Source: Coxiella endosymbiont of Amblyomma americanum (GTDB lineage: Bacteria; Pseudomonadota; Gammaproteobacteria; Coxiellales; Coxiellaceae). Taken from it: 64,000 nucleotides of DNA. The DNA is taken from the NCBI RefSeq assembly GCF_000815025.1, contig NZ_CP007541.1, positions 372,001 to 436,000 on the forward strand, in the 5' to 3' direction. A program made the translations under genes and the position numbers. Shown one piece after another: positions 9,800 through 21,505 of this stretch. Position 1 is the stretch's first letter, and each line of letters begins with the position of its first letter. A model generated the notes under the pieces. The model had not been told where the DNA came from. It was given only the letters and a program-made list of their open reading frames with translations, and ran no database searches.

Positions 9800-11065
9800 C
9801 TATAAACCAATATCATCTCGGTAATAACAATTTGGCCAACTAATTTGACTAACGATTCGATAAACTTTTTTTTGTGCCTCTTGTACACTAAAACCCAAAG
9901 CGGTTATAGAAAGGACACGTCCACCGTTGGTAACAATGAGATTATTATTTTTCATCGTGTTTGCATGAAAAATTTTTATATCAGTGGGCAGAAAAATATG
10001 GCGTAATCCCTTAATAATATCTCCTTTTTTATAATTTCCGGGATATCCCTTAGAAGCCATGACAACAGTTAAAGCAACTCTCTGATCCCAAATAATGTTG
10101 ATTTGATTTAAATTATCAGACAGAGCAGATAATATTAATTCTGTTAAATCTGATTGCAGTCGCATCATAAGCACTTGCGTTTCAGGATCGCCCAAGCGCA
10201 CATTAAATTCCAACACTTTTGGTACACCGTTTGGAGTTATCATTAATCCTATATATAAAAATCCTTTATACCCGATGCCTTCTGTTTCTAAACCTGTAAT
10301 GGTAGGACGTATAATGTCAGTTATTATTTTTTCCTGTAGAGTATTCGACAATCGAGAAACAGGTGAATAAGCACCCATACCTCCTGTATTTGGTCCTCTA
10401 TTTCCACATAATAATCGCTTATAATCTTGTGAGCTAGCCAGTGGTAAAAAATGTTTACCACTAATTATAACGGTAAAACTTAATTCCTCTCCGTATAAAA
10501 AGTCCTCAACTACGATTTCTTGTCCCGCTACACCTAATTTCTTTTCCTCTAACATGGAAATAACAATATTTTTAGCTTCTATAAACGATTGCGCAATAAA
10601 AACTCCTTTTCCCGCGGCAAGCCCATTAGCTTTAATAACAATAGGAAACGATTGATTGGAAAGATACAATAAAGCATTTTTTTTTTCTGTAAAAGAAATA
10701 GAATCTGCAGTAGGAATATTATATCGATTCAAAAATTCTTTACAAAAATTTTTCGAAGTTTCCAATCGTGCAGCTGTTTGAGTTGGTCCAAAAATACTTA
10801 GTCTTTTTTTATGAAATTGATCGACTATCCCATACGCTAACGGCACTTCAGGACCTACAATAGTGAAATCTATTTTATTTTTTTGTGCGAAATTAACTAG
10901 AGAATGAATATCAGCAGTATCGATAGAAACATTTTGCACTTTATTTTCGATAGCAGTTCCAGCGTTACCTGGGACAACCCAGATTTTTTTAATACGAGCC
11001 GATTGCGCTACTTTCCACGCTAAAGCGTGCTCTCGACCCCCATTTCCAATAATAAGAACATGCAC
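9800..11065 (-). CDS. purD: phosphoribosylamine-glycine ligase (GAR synthetase)
   Basis: Second step of de novo purine synthesis: joins glycine to phosphoribosylamine with ATP. The N-terminus has MHVLIIGNGGREHALAWK. The ATP-grasp part has PIVIKANGLAAGKGV, VEDFLYGEELSF, GPNTGGMGAYSP and VLEFNVRLGDPETQVLM. 421 aa, complete. purH lies about 6 kb away on the same strand rather than adjacent; the thiamin operon sits between them. Confidence 0.97.
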   Translation of the reverse strand: MHVLIIGNGGREHALAWKVAQSARIKKIWVVPGNAGTAIENKVQNVSIDTADIHSLVNFAQKNKIDFTIVGPEVPLAYGIVDQFHKKRLSIFGPTQTAARLETSKNFCKEFLNRYNIPTADSISFTEKKNALLYLSNQSFPIVIKANGLAAGKGVFIAQSFIEAKNIVISMLEEKKLGVAGQEIVVEDFLYGEELSFTVIISGKHFLPLASSQDYKRLLCGNRGPNTGGMGAYSPVSRLSNTLQEKIITDIIRPTITGLETEGIGYKGFLYIGLMITPNGVPKVLEFNVRLGDPETQVLMMRLQSDLTELILSALSDNLNQINIIWDQRVALTVVMASKGYPGNYKKGDIIKGLRHIFLPTDIKIFHANTMKNNNLIVTNGGRVLSITALGFSVQEAQKKVYRIVSQISWPNCYYRDDIGL

Positions 11066-11452
11066 AACAGTGAGTATGACAGTATTTTCTAAGATAGTCA
11101 GTAATTTCTTAATGAATTTTTATTGATAAACTAATATGTTGTATTTTCAGCTAGACTATTTCGTGTCTAAAATTAATTGTTTTATTTTGTATAGACAACT
11201 GTGAAAACTGCTAATAATGTTCTCTTTGGAAGGGATTGTTTTTATTTGAGTAAAGAACATTTTTATCATTTCACTTGATATTTAAGCCATCAGTCCAGTA
11301 TGCTTTCATTTCCTTCTTAAGAAAAGCGGTTAGGTGAATCCACATGGATTTGCTTATACAAACAGATAAGAGAATTTTTAATCTATGTATTTGTTGTATC
11401 TTTTCCTTTTCTATAAACACTTGTATTTTGTAAAGAACACAGGAGAATATAA
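11066..11452. other. leader of the thiamin operon; no TPP riboswitch seen
   Basis: About 390 bp between divergent purD and thiC. I looked for the conserved parts of the TPP (THI-box) riboswitch, such as a CTGAGA core and the TGAACCTGATC-like segment, and found neither. An AGGAG ribosome binding site at 11441-11445 decides the thiC start. Confidence 0.55.
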
Positions 11453-13053
<1,601 letters not shown>

Positions 13054-13054
<1 letters not shown>

Positions 13055-14067
13055 TGCGAGTCGGAATTGTTGGTGCTGGTTTAATAGGGCGTTTATTAGC
13101 GTGGCGACTTTCTTTAGCGGGATGGCAAGTGACTTTGTTTGATAAGGATAGTAAGTGTGGCAGAAGAAGTGCAGCTTATGCTGCAGCGGGAATGTTGTCA
13201 CCAATATCTGAATGCGAAACGTCTAGTAGAGTAATTTTCGATTTAGGTATGTATTCGCTGCAACAATGGACATTGTGGCTAGATGAGTTGTCAGAACCCA
13301 TTTTCTTTCAGAAAAGAGGAACGCTCGTAATTTCTCATCTGGAAGATACAGTAGAAAAAGAGCGTTGGATTAAACAAATAAGGCATAAGATCCAGGAGTT
13401 GTACATTCACAAATTATCGTTATCTGAAATTAGAGCATTAGAACCGGAATTAAAAAATTTCCAAGACGGATATTTCTTGCCTCAAGAAGCACATATTGAT
13501 TCACGAGCAATATTAAGAGCGCTAGCAAATAAACTAACTGTTGATTGGCATGAGAATCAATTAGTAGAAAAAATAGTGCCTCATTGTATTTTTGTCCAAA
13601 AAACACCGTATTCTTTTGATTATGTATTTGATTGCCGTGGAATTGGTGGAAGAGATCAATTCGATGATTTACGAGCCGTGCGAGGGGAATTAATTTACCT
13701 ACACGCACCAGATGTGCATATCAGTCGCCCTGTGCGATTGCTTCATCCTCGTTATAGAGTATATATTGTTCCGAGACCAAATCACATTTATCTTGTAGGT
13801 GCAAGTGAAATTGAGACGGAGGACACGTCCCCTATTTCTGTGCGCTCTTGTCTAGAATTGTTATCATCGGCTTATAGTATTCATCGTGGATTTGCTGAGG
13901 CGAGAATTATAGAAACAGTAACGGCTCTGCGACCTGCATTGTCTGATAATTTACCTCGTATTCGCTGGAAGAATGGTTTGGTTGCTATTAATGGGCTATA
14001 CCGTTGTGGGTTTTTACTAGCACCAGCATTAATTGATAAAATTATAAAAAAGATGAAAGAGCATTAG
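13054..14067 (+). CDS. thiO: glycine oxidase / FAD-dependent oxidoreductase of thiamin synthesis
   Basis: Oxidises glycine to the imine used to build the thiazole ring. The N-terminal dinucleotide-binding motif is VGIVGAGLIGRLLAWRL, followed by SAAYAAAGMLSP, typical of the DAO family. The C-terminal VTALRPALSDNLPRI and NGLYRCGFLLAP fit FAD binding. 337 aa from the ATG at 13054, which overlaps the thiC stop. Its place between thiC and thiS supports ThiO over other DAO members. Having ThiO rather than ThiH means an oxygen-dependent route to the glycine imine. Confidence 0.92.
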
Positions 14068-14103
14068 AAATTAAGATAAGATTTAAGGAGATATATACAA
14101 AAA

Positions 14104-14304
14104 ATGCCGAATATATATTTAAACGGTGAACTCGTGACAATACAGCCACACACTACATTAAAACAGTTGTTAAGTGAAAAAAATTTTTCCGGGGTATTCG
14201 CTGTAGCGATTAACGAGGTTGTAATTAATATGACTAATTATGAAAAAACTATTATCCACTCTGGAGATCGCGTTGAAATAATAACTGCTATATACGGCGG
14301 CTAA
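14104..14304 (+). CDS. thiS: sulfur carrier protein ThiS
   Basis: 66-residue ubiquitin-fold sulfur carrier ending in the required Gly-Gly (AIYGG), which is thiocarboxylated and donates sulfur to ThiG. Ribosome binding site AAGGAG lies about 12 bases upstream of the ATG. It is only 5 bp ahead of thiG. The activating enzyme ThiF and the sulfur-relay protein ThiI are not in this operon. Confidence 0.95.
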   Translation: MPNIYLNGELVTIQPHTTLKQLLSEKNFSGVFAVAINEVVINMTNYEKTIIHSGDRVEIITAIYGG

Positions 14305-14309
14305 TTATT

Positions 14310-15092
14310 ATGTGGTTTATTTCTGATACCAAAATTAACTCACGATTATTATTAGGCACTGCGCAGTACCCATCCCCAAATATTCTTCGAAAAGCTATCC
14401 ATGCATCTAATACTGAGATTATCACTGTGTCTTTACGTCGACAGTTGCCAGGGAAAAGAAAGAATTCCTTTTGGGAATTATTACGATCGTTGCCTTGTCA
14501 TATTTTGCCAAACACAGCAGGATGCTCTATTGCTAGAGAAGCTTTAATAACAGCACAATTAGCTAGAGAATTGTTTAACACTCATTGGATTAAATTAGAA
14601 ATTATTGGAGATGAATATACTTTGCAACCTAATCCTTTTGTACTCGTAGAAGCTGCTGCATTGTTAGTTAAAAAAGGATTTGAGGTATTACCGTATTGCA
14701 CAGAAGATATAGTGTTATGTCAGCGTTTAATTGATGTTGGTTGTCATATTTTAATGCCTTGGGCTGCTCCACTTGGAAGTGGCATTGGGTTAATGAATCC
14801 TTATGCATTACGTCTTTTGCGAACAAGATTTCCTAATATCACATTAATTATTGATGCAGGCATCGGAAAACCGTCGCATGCAGTACAAGCTATGGAGATG
14901 GGTTTTGATGCAATTTTATTAAATTCGGCAGTAGCATTATCTAATAACCCTGTTACAATGGCTAAAGCGTTTGCTTACGCGATTAAAGCTGGGCGATTAG
15001 GCTATAAATCTGGAATGATTGAAAAACGCAATGTTGCTAAAGCTACAACACCTTTAATAGATAAACCATTTTTAGTACATTTATCTAAATGA
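14310..15092 (+). CDS. thiG: thiazole synthase
   Basis: Condenses deoxyxylulose phosphate, glycine imine and ThiS thiocarboxylate into the thiazole phosphate. TIM-barrel blocks are intact: [12 protein letters not shown], the catalytic-lysine strand [35 protein letters not shown] and [12 protein letters not shown]. 260 aa, normal. Its stop overlaps the start of thiDE by four bases (ATGA), so the two are translationally coupled. Confidence 0.97.
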   Translation: MWFISDTKINSRLLLGTAQYPSPNILRKAIHASNTEIITVSLRRQLPGKRKNSFWELLRSLPCHILPNTAGCSIAREALITAQLARELFNTHWIKLEIIGDEYTLQPNPFVLVEAAALLVKKGFEVLPYCTEDIVLCQRLIDVGCHILMPWAAPLGSGIGLMNPYALRLLRTRFPNITLIIDAGIGKPSHAVQAMEMGFDAILLNSAVALSNNPVTMAKAFAYAIKAGRLGYKSGMIEKRNVAKATTPLIDKPFLVHLSK

Positions 15093-16591
15093 AAAAAAAA
15101 ATTATTTGGGTAATGGGCGGTTCCGATTGTTCCAGTGGTTCAGGTTGCCAAGCCGATGTGCTTACTTGTTGTGATTTTAATGTTCATGCAGCTACCGTTA
15201 TCACTACTATTACAGCACAAAATGCGCAAGAAGTATTGGAGGTAAAATTTTGCGATGCCCATCTCGTTCAAACGCAAATCGCAAGCCTAGAAAAGGTATT
15301 TGTGCCGTCTGTTATTAAATTAGGACTTTTGGGTAGAAAAGCAATTTTTGTCGTAAGTTCTTACTTGAAAAAGTATAAAGGTTTTGTTGTCTGCGATCCT
15401 ATTTTACGATCAACATCGGGTGTTTTATTTATAGAACCGCATGATTTAAAAAATTTTATTTTTCCCTATGTGGATTTACTAACTCCTAATATTCCTGAAT
15501 CCGAAATGTTTTTTCAAGAAAAAATTCATTCTCAAGAAGATATGGTGACAATCGCTAGAGCTTTTTTAAAATTAGGAGTAAAGTCAATATTATTAAAGGG
15601 TGGACATCTAAATGCCAATGAAGCTTGTGATTTTTTTACTAACGGTAAAAAAGAATTTTGGTTGGTTAATCCTAGAATTAAGGGAGTCAGTGTTCGTGGA
15701 ACAGGGTGTAGTTTAAGTTCAGCAATTAGTTCTGCTGTAGCTCGAGGGTATTCACTGGAAGATGCAGTAGTTTTAGGGAAAATGTATGTCTATCAAGGCA
15801 TTCGCAGTAGTTTTAAGATTGAAGGCAATGCACTCTTAGGAAGACAAGGCTTTCCTCGACGTTCAGTTAGTTTGCCTTCAGTAACACAACGAATTAACAG
15901 CGCTACACTTTCTACTGCTTTTCCAAGTTGTGGTAAATTGGGCTTTTATCCTATCGTTGATAGCATTGCATGGGTGAAAAAATTATTAACTTGGGGTATT
16001 CGCACGATACAACTGCGAATTAAAAACCAAAAACTATTCATTGTCAAACGAATCATAGCAGAAAGTGTAAATTTAGCTCGTCGATATTACCGAGCAAAAC
16101 TTTTTATTAATGACTATTGGAAACTGGCTATTGAATCAGGTGCTTATGGTGTGCATTTAGGACAAGACGATCTAAAGACTGCTGATATTTCTGCTATTCG
16201 TTCTGCCAACTTACGTTTAGGAATCAGCACTCATTCACTTTACGAATTGGCGTGTGCTCACGCTGCACTACCTTCTTACATTGCGTTTGGACCTATATAT
16301 AAAACAACCTCTAAAGTCATGCGCTTTTTGCCTCAAGGATTATCCGCTCTGCGTTATTGGCATAAAATTTCACCCTACCCTATTGTAGCAATAGGTGGTA
16401 TCAATTTAGAACGATTAGAGGCTGTTTTAAGCACTGGAGTAACGAACATAGCAGTTATTTCTGCAGTAACTATGAATGACAGACCAAAAAAAATAGTTTC
16501 TGACTTTCATTTTCGAATATCTTATTTTTCTAAAGCTTTTCAACTTATTAATTCTGTGCGTTCACATGTTGTAAAGTTGAAAAAGCAATGA
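15089..16591 (+). CDS. thiDE: ThiD-ThiE fusion: HMP(-P) kinase / thiamin phosphate synthase
   Basis: One 500-residue protein joins two steps. Residues 1 to about 265 are the HMP-phosphate kinase: [14 protein letters not shown] and TTITAQN at the N-terminus and the anion-hole [14 protein letters not shown] near residue 205. Residues about 280-490 are thiamin phosphate synthase: [39 protein letters not shown] and [10 protein letters not shown]. Together they phosphorylate HMP-P and couple it to thiazole phosphate. A run of ten A bases sits right after the start codon (15092-15101) and is a possible slippage site. Closes the thi operon. Confidence 0.95.
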   Translation: MKKKIIWVMGGSDCSSGSGCQADVLTCCDFNVHAATVITTITAQNAQEVLEVKFCDAHLVQTQIASLEKVFVPSVIKLGLLGRKAIFVVSSYLKKYKGFVVCDPILRSTSGVLFIEPHDLKNFIFPYVDLLTPNIPESEMFFQEKIHSQEDMVTIARAFLKLGVKSILLKGGHLNANEACDFFTNGKKEFWLVNPRIKGVSVRGTGCSLSSAISSAVARGYSLEDAVVLGKMYVYQGIRSSFKIEGNALLGRQGFPRRSVSLPSVTQRINSATLSTAFPSCGKLGFYPIVDSIAWVKKLLTWGIRTIQLRIKNQKLFIVKRIIAESVNLARRYYRAKLFINDYWKLAIESGAYGVHLGQDDLKTADISAIRSANLRLGISTHSLYELACAHAALPSYIAFGPIYKTTSKVMRFLPQGLSALRYWHKISPYPIVAIGGINLERLEAVLSTGVTNIAVISAVTMNDRPKKIVSDFHFRISYFSKAFQLINSVRSHVVKLKKQ

Positions 16592-16625
16592 TTACATACC
16601 AAAATACGTGAAAAGATGTCAACTT

Positions 16626-16661
16626 AAAATACACGTTCCATGATTTTTTGTGTATTTTTTT
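16626..16661. terminator. candidate terminator between convergent thiDE and purH
   Basis: Nine-base AAAATACAC/GTGTATTTT arms (16626-16634 with 16650-16658) enclose a 15-base loop and run into further T residues. The A/T flanks make it usable on both strands. The stem is AT rich, so strength is uncertain. Confidence 0.5.
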
Positions 16662-16693
16662 CGATGATAGAAATCTGTTTAATTGTTTAATCT

Positions 16694-18274
16694 TTAATGT
16701 CTAAAATGACGTTGATGTGTAAAAACCATGGCAATTTTAGCCTTATCAGTAGTTTGAATAATCTCTTTATCTCGAATCGATCCACCAGGCTGAATAATAG
16801 CACTAATTCCGTTTTTTTCTGCTATTTCAACGCTATCGATGAATGGGAAAAACGCATCGGAAGCCATTACAGAATTTTCTAAAGACAATCCAGCTTCTTG
16901 CGCTTTCATTATAGCAATTTTAACAGCAAAAATTCGGCTAGATTGACCACTGCCAATTCCTAAAGTGGCGGTATTTTTTGTACAAACTATTGCATTAGAT
17001 TTTACATGTTTCACAATTTTCCACGCAAAATATAAATCCTGTAATTCTTTTTTTGATGGGTAGCGTTGGCTGACCACGGTAAATTTTCTGAAATTAATTG
17101 CAGCTGTATCTTCTTTCTGCACAAGCAAACCCCCAATAATTGAATGGAAAGAAAAAGAAAAATCAAGCATTCCTTTATCAAAGGGGTGAACTTTTAATAA
17201 ACGCAAATTAGGTTTTTTTTTAAGAATCTCAAGGGCGTCAATGGTAAAACTTGGGGCAATAATTACCTCAATAAATTTTTTTCTTAGAATTTTTGCGGTT
17301 TCAATTTCTACAGTAGAGTTAAATGCAATCACTCCTCCAAAAGCAGAAAGAGGATCAGTGGAATAAGCTTTTTCATAAGCTATTAATTGATTTTTTCCTT
17401 GAGCCACGCCACAAGGAGTGGCGTGTTTAACTATAGCACACGTGGGAATCATCGCTTGTTGTGCTTCCCATACCGTACGATAAGCACAATCACCGTCCAA
17501 TAAATTATTAAACGAAAGCGGTTTTCCATGCAGTTGTTGAGCCGAAGTAAGGCTATTGGGTAACGGAGGAACAGTGCTATATAGTGCTGCAATTTGATGT
17601 GGATTTTCACCGTAACAAAGGTCCTTTTTTTTCTTAACAGTTATAGGAAGTTTTGAAGGAAAAGAAGAAGAAACGATAACTGCTTGTAAAGAAGATAAAA
17701 TTTTCGAATCATAATTCAGAAGATATTCAAGAGTTTTTTTTGCTAACGTTCTACGAGTAGATAACGAGGTTGTATTGAAATGTGTATCCATTTCTTGTAA
17801 AACTAACGAGTAATCGTTAGGATCGACTACAACCGTGACAGATTTAAAATTTTTTACACCTGCTCGAAGTAGACTATGTCCACCTATGTCAATTTGTTCT
17901 ATTGATTTTTCAAATGCACGATGAGAAGAAACATTTTTTATAAATTGGTATAAATTGACAACAAGCAAATCTATAGATTCCATTGCATATTGTTTAAGAA
18001 CGTCTTCATCAACCCCCGATCTAGACAAAAGGCCACCGTAAATTTTTGGATGTAAGGTTTTTACACGACCGTCTAAAATTTCTGGAAATCCTGTGTAAGC
18101 AGAAACATCAGTAACTGCAATCTGATGTTTTTTTAATAGTTTTGCGGTTCCATCAGTTGCTATTATCTCAACGTGGCGCTCCCGAAGTTGTCTTGCAAAA
18201 TCAACAATATGAACTTTTTCTGTAACACTAATCAATGCGCGCTTAATGAATCGTTGATTAACAGCATTTTTCAT
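16694..18274 (-). CDS. purH: AICAR transformylase / IMP cyclohydrolase
   Basis: Last two steps to IMP; uses 10-formyl-THF made by FolD. The N-terminal cyclohydrolase domain has RALISVTEK, IIATDGTAKLL and LDGRVKTLHPKIYGG. The C-terminal transformylase has LCYGENPHQ, VKHATPCGVAQG, DPLSAFGGVIAFN and AIIQPGGSIRD. 526 aa, full length. The catalytic Lys-His is present, but the usual Asn in KHANPCG is Thr here. It converges on thiDE. Confidence 0.96.
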   Translation of the reverse strand: MKNAVNQRFIKRALISVTEKVHIVDFARQLRERHVEIIATDGTAKLLKKHQIAVTDVSAYTGFPEILDGRVKTLHPKIYGGLLSRSGVDEDVLKQYAMESIDLLVVNLYQFIKNVSSHRAFEKSIEQIDIGGHSLLRAGVKNFKSVTVVVDPNDYSLVLQEMDTHFNTTSLSTRRTLAKKTLEYLLNYDSKILSSLQAVIVSSSFPSKLPITVKKKKDLCYGENPHQIAALYSTVPPLPNSLTSAQQLHGKPLSFNNLLDGDCAYRTVWEAQQAMIPTCAIVKHATPCGVAQGKNQLIAYEKAYSTDPLSAFGGVIAFNSTVEIETAKILRKKFIEVIIAPSFTIDALEILKKKPNLRLLKVHPFDKGMLDFSFSFHSIIGGLLVQKEDTAAINFRKFTVVSQRYPSKKELQDLYFAWKIVKHVKSNAIVCTKNTATLGIGSGQSSRIFAVKIAIMKAQEAGLSLENSVMASDAFFPFIDSVEIAEKNGISAIIQPGGSIRDKEIIQTTDKAKIAMVFTHQRHFRH

Positions 18275-18748
18275 TATTTTATTAATTCTTAATGCAAAAA
18301 TTTTGTAGACAATATCAATGTTAGTAATAATGTGATACTCAGCTAGAGTATGATTACTATATTTTAACTAAATAACCAAAATCTTCATTCTTACTTATAC
18401 TTCATAGAATCGCCATACAATAAAACGCTTTCACAGTAGTCATGACTTTAAAAGAAGCAGGAAGTTAATAAAAAAGCAATTCTTTTTGAGGTAATTGCAT
18501 GATCCTTAATATTTCTTAAAAAATCTTTAAAGATTGCTCATTCTATTGTAATAGTATATATTAAGTTTGTGTAAAGAATAAACTCCCCGTTATGGCGTCA
18601 AACTCTGATAAGATCAAAAGATGAAATATAGATTCGATTGTACAGAAGTCGTTGAGAGCGCTCTATTGACGCGTCGTTTGATTTTTTTAATCACATTATT
18701 AACTTTTGTCAGAGTACAAGTCAGAGATGTGAGGGTTGTAGAAATAAA
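18275..18748. other. non-coding spacer between purH and pepN
   Basis: About 470 bp between divergent genes. I see no sustained reading frame, RNA gene or clear promoter pair. Confidence 0.45.
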
Positions 18749-21394
18749 GTGAAGGCTATATACCTTGAAGATTATCGTCCTCCCGAATTCTTAGCTGATG
18801 CTGTAAACATACACGTAGATCTTTATGAAGAAGAGACTAGTGTAAAAACTATTTTAAATTTGCGACGCAACTCAGAAGTAAATACATTAGCTCCATTAAC
18901 GTTAAACGGCGAAGAAATTTCATTAAAAAGAATAGCTCTTAACGGACAAGCATTGTCATCTACCCAATATCAGTTGACCGATTCTTTATTGACAATTTCC
19001 AATGTCCCAGAGGTGTTTGTTTTAGAAAGCGAAGTAACGATTAAACCACAGAAAAATTTTAAATTAAGTGGTTTGTATAAATCAAAGAATAATTTTTGTT
19101 CTCAATGCGAACCACATGGATTTCGTCGAATCACCTATTTTTTAGATCGTCCTGATGTATTAGCAATTTATACTACAACAATTACAGCCGATAAAGACAG
19201 ATATCCTTTCTTACTATCGAATGGAAATTTGATTGAAAAAAGGATAATAAATAATAATCGACAGTGGGTGCATTGGAAAGATCCTTTTAAAAAGCCCTCT
19301 TATTTATTTGCTTTAGTAGCTGGAGATTTCGATGTATTGGAAGATGTTTTTGTTACTCGATCGGGTAGAGTGATAACTTTAAGACTTTTCTTAGAAAGAG
19401 GTTTTAAAAATCAAGGGGGGTTTGCTTTACAAGCTTTAAAGCAAGCAATGGCGTGGGATGAAAAAAGATTCGGACGTGAATATGACCTTGACATTTATAT
19501 GATTGTCGCAGTAAGCGATTTTAATGTGGGGGCCATGGAGAACAAAGGAATTAATATTTTTAATATTAAAAACATCTTAGCTAGTTTAAAAACAACTACC
19601 GATGAAGATTATATTCGTATAGAAAACGTTGTTGGACACGAATACTTCCATAATTGGTCAGGTAATCGCATAACATGTAGAGATTGGTTTCAAATTACTT
19701 TAAAAGAAGGGTTAACTGTTTTTAGGGATCAAAGTTTTACTGAGGATATGACATCAAAAGACGTTGCTCGTATTAAAAGCGTAGACTATTTGCGTAATGT
19801 ACAATTTTTAGAAGACGCAAGCCCAACCGCCCATGCTATTCGCCCGCATGCGTATGTTGAAGTGAATAATTTCTATACAAGTACAGTTTATAACAAAGGT
19901 GCAGAAGTTATTCGGATGATGAAAACTTTATTAGGTTCTGAGCTTTTTTACAAAGCGATGAATCTATATTTTTGTCGTTATGATGGAAAAGCGATTACCA
20001 TTGAAGATTTTATTCACGCCATGGAAGAAGCATCCGGTAAAAATTTTAATCAATTTACGCGATGGTACGACCATGTTGGTACCCAGGTACTTGATATAAA
20101 AAGTGAATATGATGAAGATAAGGAAATACTGACTGTAGAGGTAAGACAATATACTCTCTCTGCGCCAAAATTATCGTCAGAAACATTGCATATTCCGCTA
20201 GCATTTGGCCTTTTGGATCCAGAAGAACAGCAAGATATGCCAACTCAGTTGGCTGGAATAGAAAGTAATGTTATTCGTGGCACACGCATTTTGGAAATAA
20301 AAAAATGCAAAGAGGTATTTAAATTTCTTCATGTGAAAAAAAAGCCAATATTATCGTTCTTACGGGATTTTTCAGCGCCAGTACGTCTGAATTATCCTTA
20401 TAGCGATGAAGAGCTTTTATGGCTTTTTCAATTCGATAACAATTCTTTCTCCCGATGGGAAGCAGGACAGATATTTGTGAGACGTTTGATATTGAATCTA
20501 GTTGAAGATTATCGACAAAAGAAATCGTTAAAATTAGATAATCGATTCATGGACAGTTTTCGGAAAATTATTCAAGAATCGCATAAAGACTACGGATACG
20601 CAGCTATGCTAATGCTATTACCTTCAGAAACGTATTTAATGCAATTTATGAAACATATAAATATCGAGGATATATATAATGTTCGTCAATTTATAAGAAG
20701 AAAATTAGCGATTACCTTAATAGCGGAATTAACCGAAATCTACAAGAGTTGTCGATCACCTTGTGCATCGTACAGTTGGATTAGTGCAGGGAAGCGAGCA
20801 TTAAGAGATTGTTGTTTAGACTATTTAACTGAAAATGAACGGGAAAAACAATACGTATTAGCATACCAACAGTTTAAAGACAGTAACAATATGACTGATA
20901 CTATGGGAGCTCTATCTGCTTTAATCAATCATGAATGTGAAGAACGCTATCTTGCATTGGATGCATTTTACCAACGGTGGAAAGGTCAGCCTTTAGTAAT
21001 TAATAAGTGGATGGCGCTACAGGCATCGTCTCGATTGTCATCTACTATAGAAAATGTGAAGGGATTAATGCAGTGTTCTGTTTTCAACGTTAAAAATCCC
21101 AATAGTGTATATGCGCTATTAGTGACTTTTGGAACGAATATTGTTAGTTTTCATAACAAAAGTGGGGCAGGGTACCGTTTAATTGCCGATTGTGTTCTTA
21201 AAATTGACCTAATAAATCCTCAAGTAGCTGTGCGAGTATTACAGCCACTTCTGCATTGGGAAATGATGGATAAAAATCGTCAGGAATTGATGAAAGCGGA
21301 ACTTAATCGGATTGTAAAAACCGCAAAAAAATTATCACCAAATGCTTATGAAATTATTATGAAAAGCTTAGGTAATGCGGATTCGTATTTTTAA
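18749..21394 (+). CDS. pepN: aminopeptidase N (M1 family)
   Basis: Zinc aminopeptidase that removes N-terminal residues from peptides in the cytoplasm. The substrate-binding GAMEN motif occurs as VGAMENKGINIF. The zinc site is HEYFHNW, with the distal Glu in LKEGLTVFRDQ. N-terminal beta domain and C-terminal helical domain are both present; 881 aa, close to the E. coli length. The start is GTG at 18749. Confidence 0.96.
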   Translation: MKAIYLEDYRPPEFLADAVNIHVDLYEEETSVKTILNLRRNSEVNTLAPLTLNGEEISLKRIALNGQALSSTQYQLTDSLLTISNVPEVFVLESEVTIKPQKNFKLSGLYKSKNNFCSQCEPHGFRRITYFLDRPDVLAIYTTTITADKDRYPFLLSNGNLIEKRIINNNRQWVHWKDPFKKPSYLFALVAGDFDVLEDVFVTRSGRVITLRLFLERGFKNQGGFALQALKQAMAWDEKRFGREYDLDIYMIVAVSDFNVGAMENKGINIFNIKNILASLKTTTDEDYIRIENVVGHEYFHNWSGNRITCRDWFQITLKEGLTVFRDQSFTEDMTSKDVARIKSVDYLRNVQFLEDASPTAHAIRPHAYVEVNNFYTSTVYNKGAEVIRMMKTLLGSELFYKAMNLYFCRYDGKAITIEDFIHAMEEASGKNFNQFTRWYDHVGTQVLDIKSEYDEDKEILTVEVRQYTLSAPKLSSETLHIPLAFGLLDPEEQQDMPTQLAGIESNVIRGTRILEIKKCKEVFKFLHVKKKPILSFLRDFSAPVRLNYPYSDEELLWLFQFDNNSFSRWEAGQIFVRRLILNLVEDYRQKKSLKLDNRFMDSFRKIIQESHKDYGYAAMLMLLPSETYLMQFMKHINIEDIYNVRQFIRRKLAITLIAELTEIYKSCRSPCASYSWISAGKRALRDCCLDYLTENEREKQYVLAYQQFKDSNNMTDTMGALSALINHECEERYLALDAFYQRWKGQPLVINKWMALQASSRLSSTIENVKGLMQCSVFNVKNPNSVYALLVTFGTNIVSFHNKSGAGYRLIADCVLKIDLINPQVAVRVLQPLLHWEMMDKNRQELMKAELNRIVKTAKKLSPNAYEIIMKSLGNADSYF

Positions 21395-21505
21395 TTTAAG
21401 ATTAACATCTATACTGTATACATTTTTACCCATCGGTAATGTCGTACGTTTCTTAATATTCTGAAGTAGATAAAACTAATACGAGATTGAATATTCAGGA
21501 ACAGT

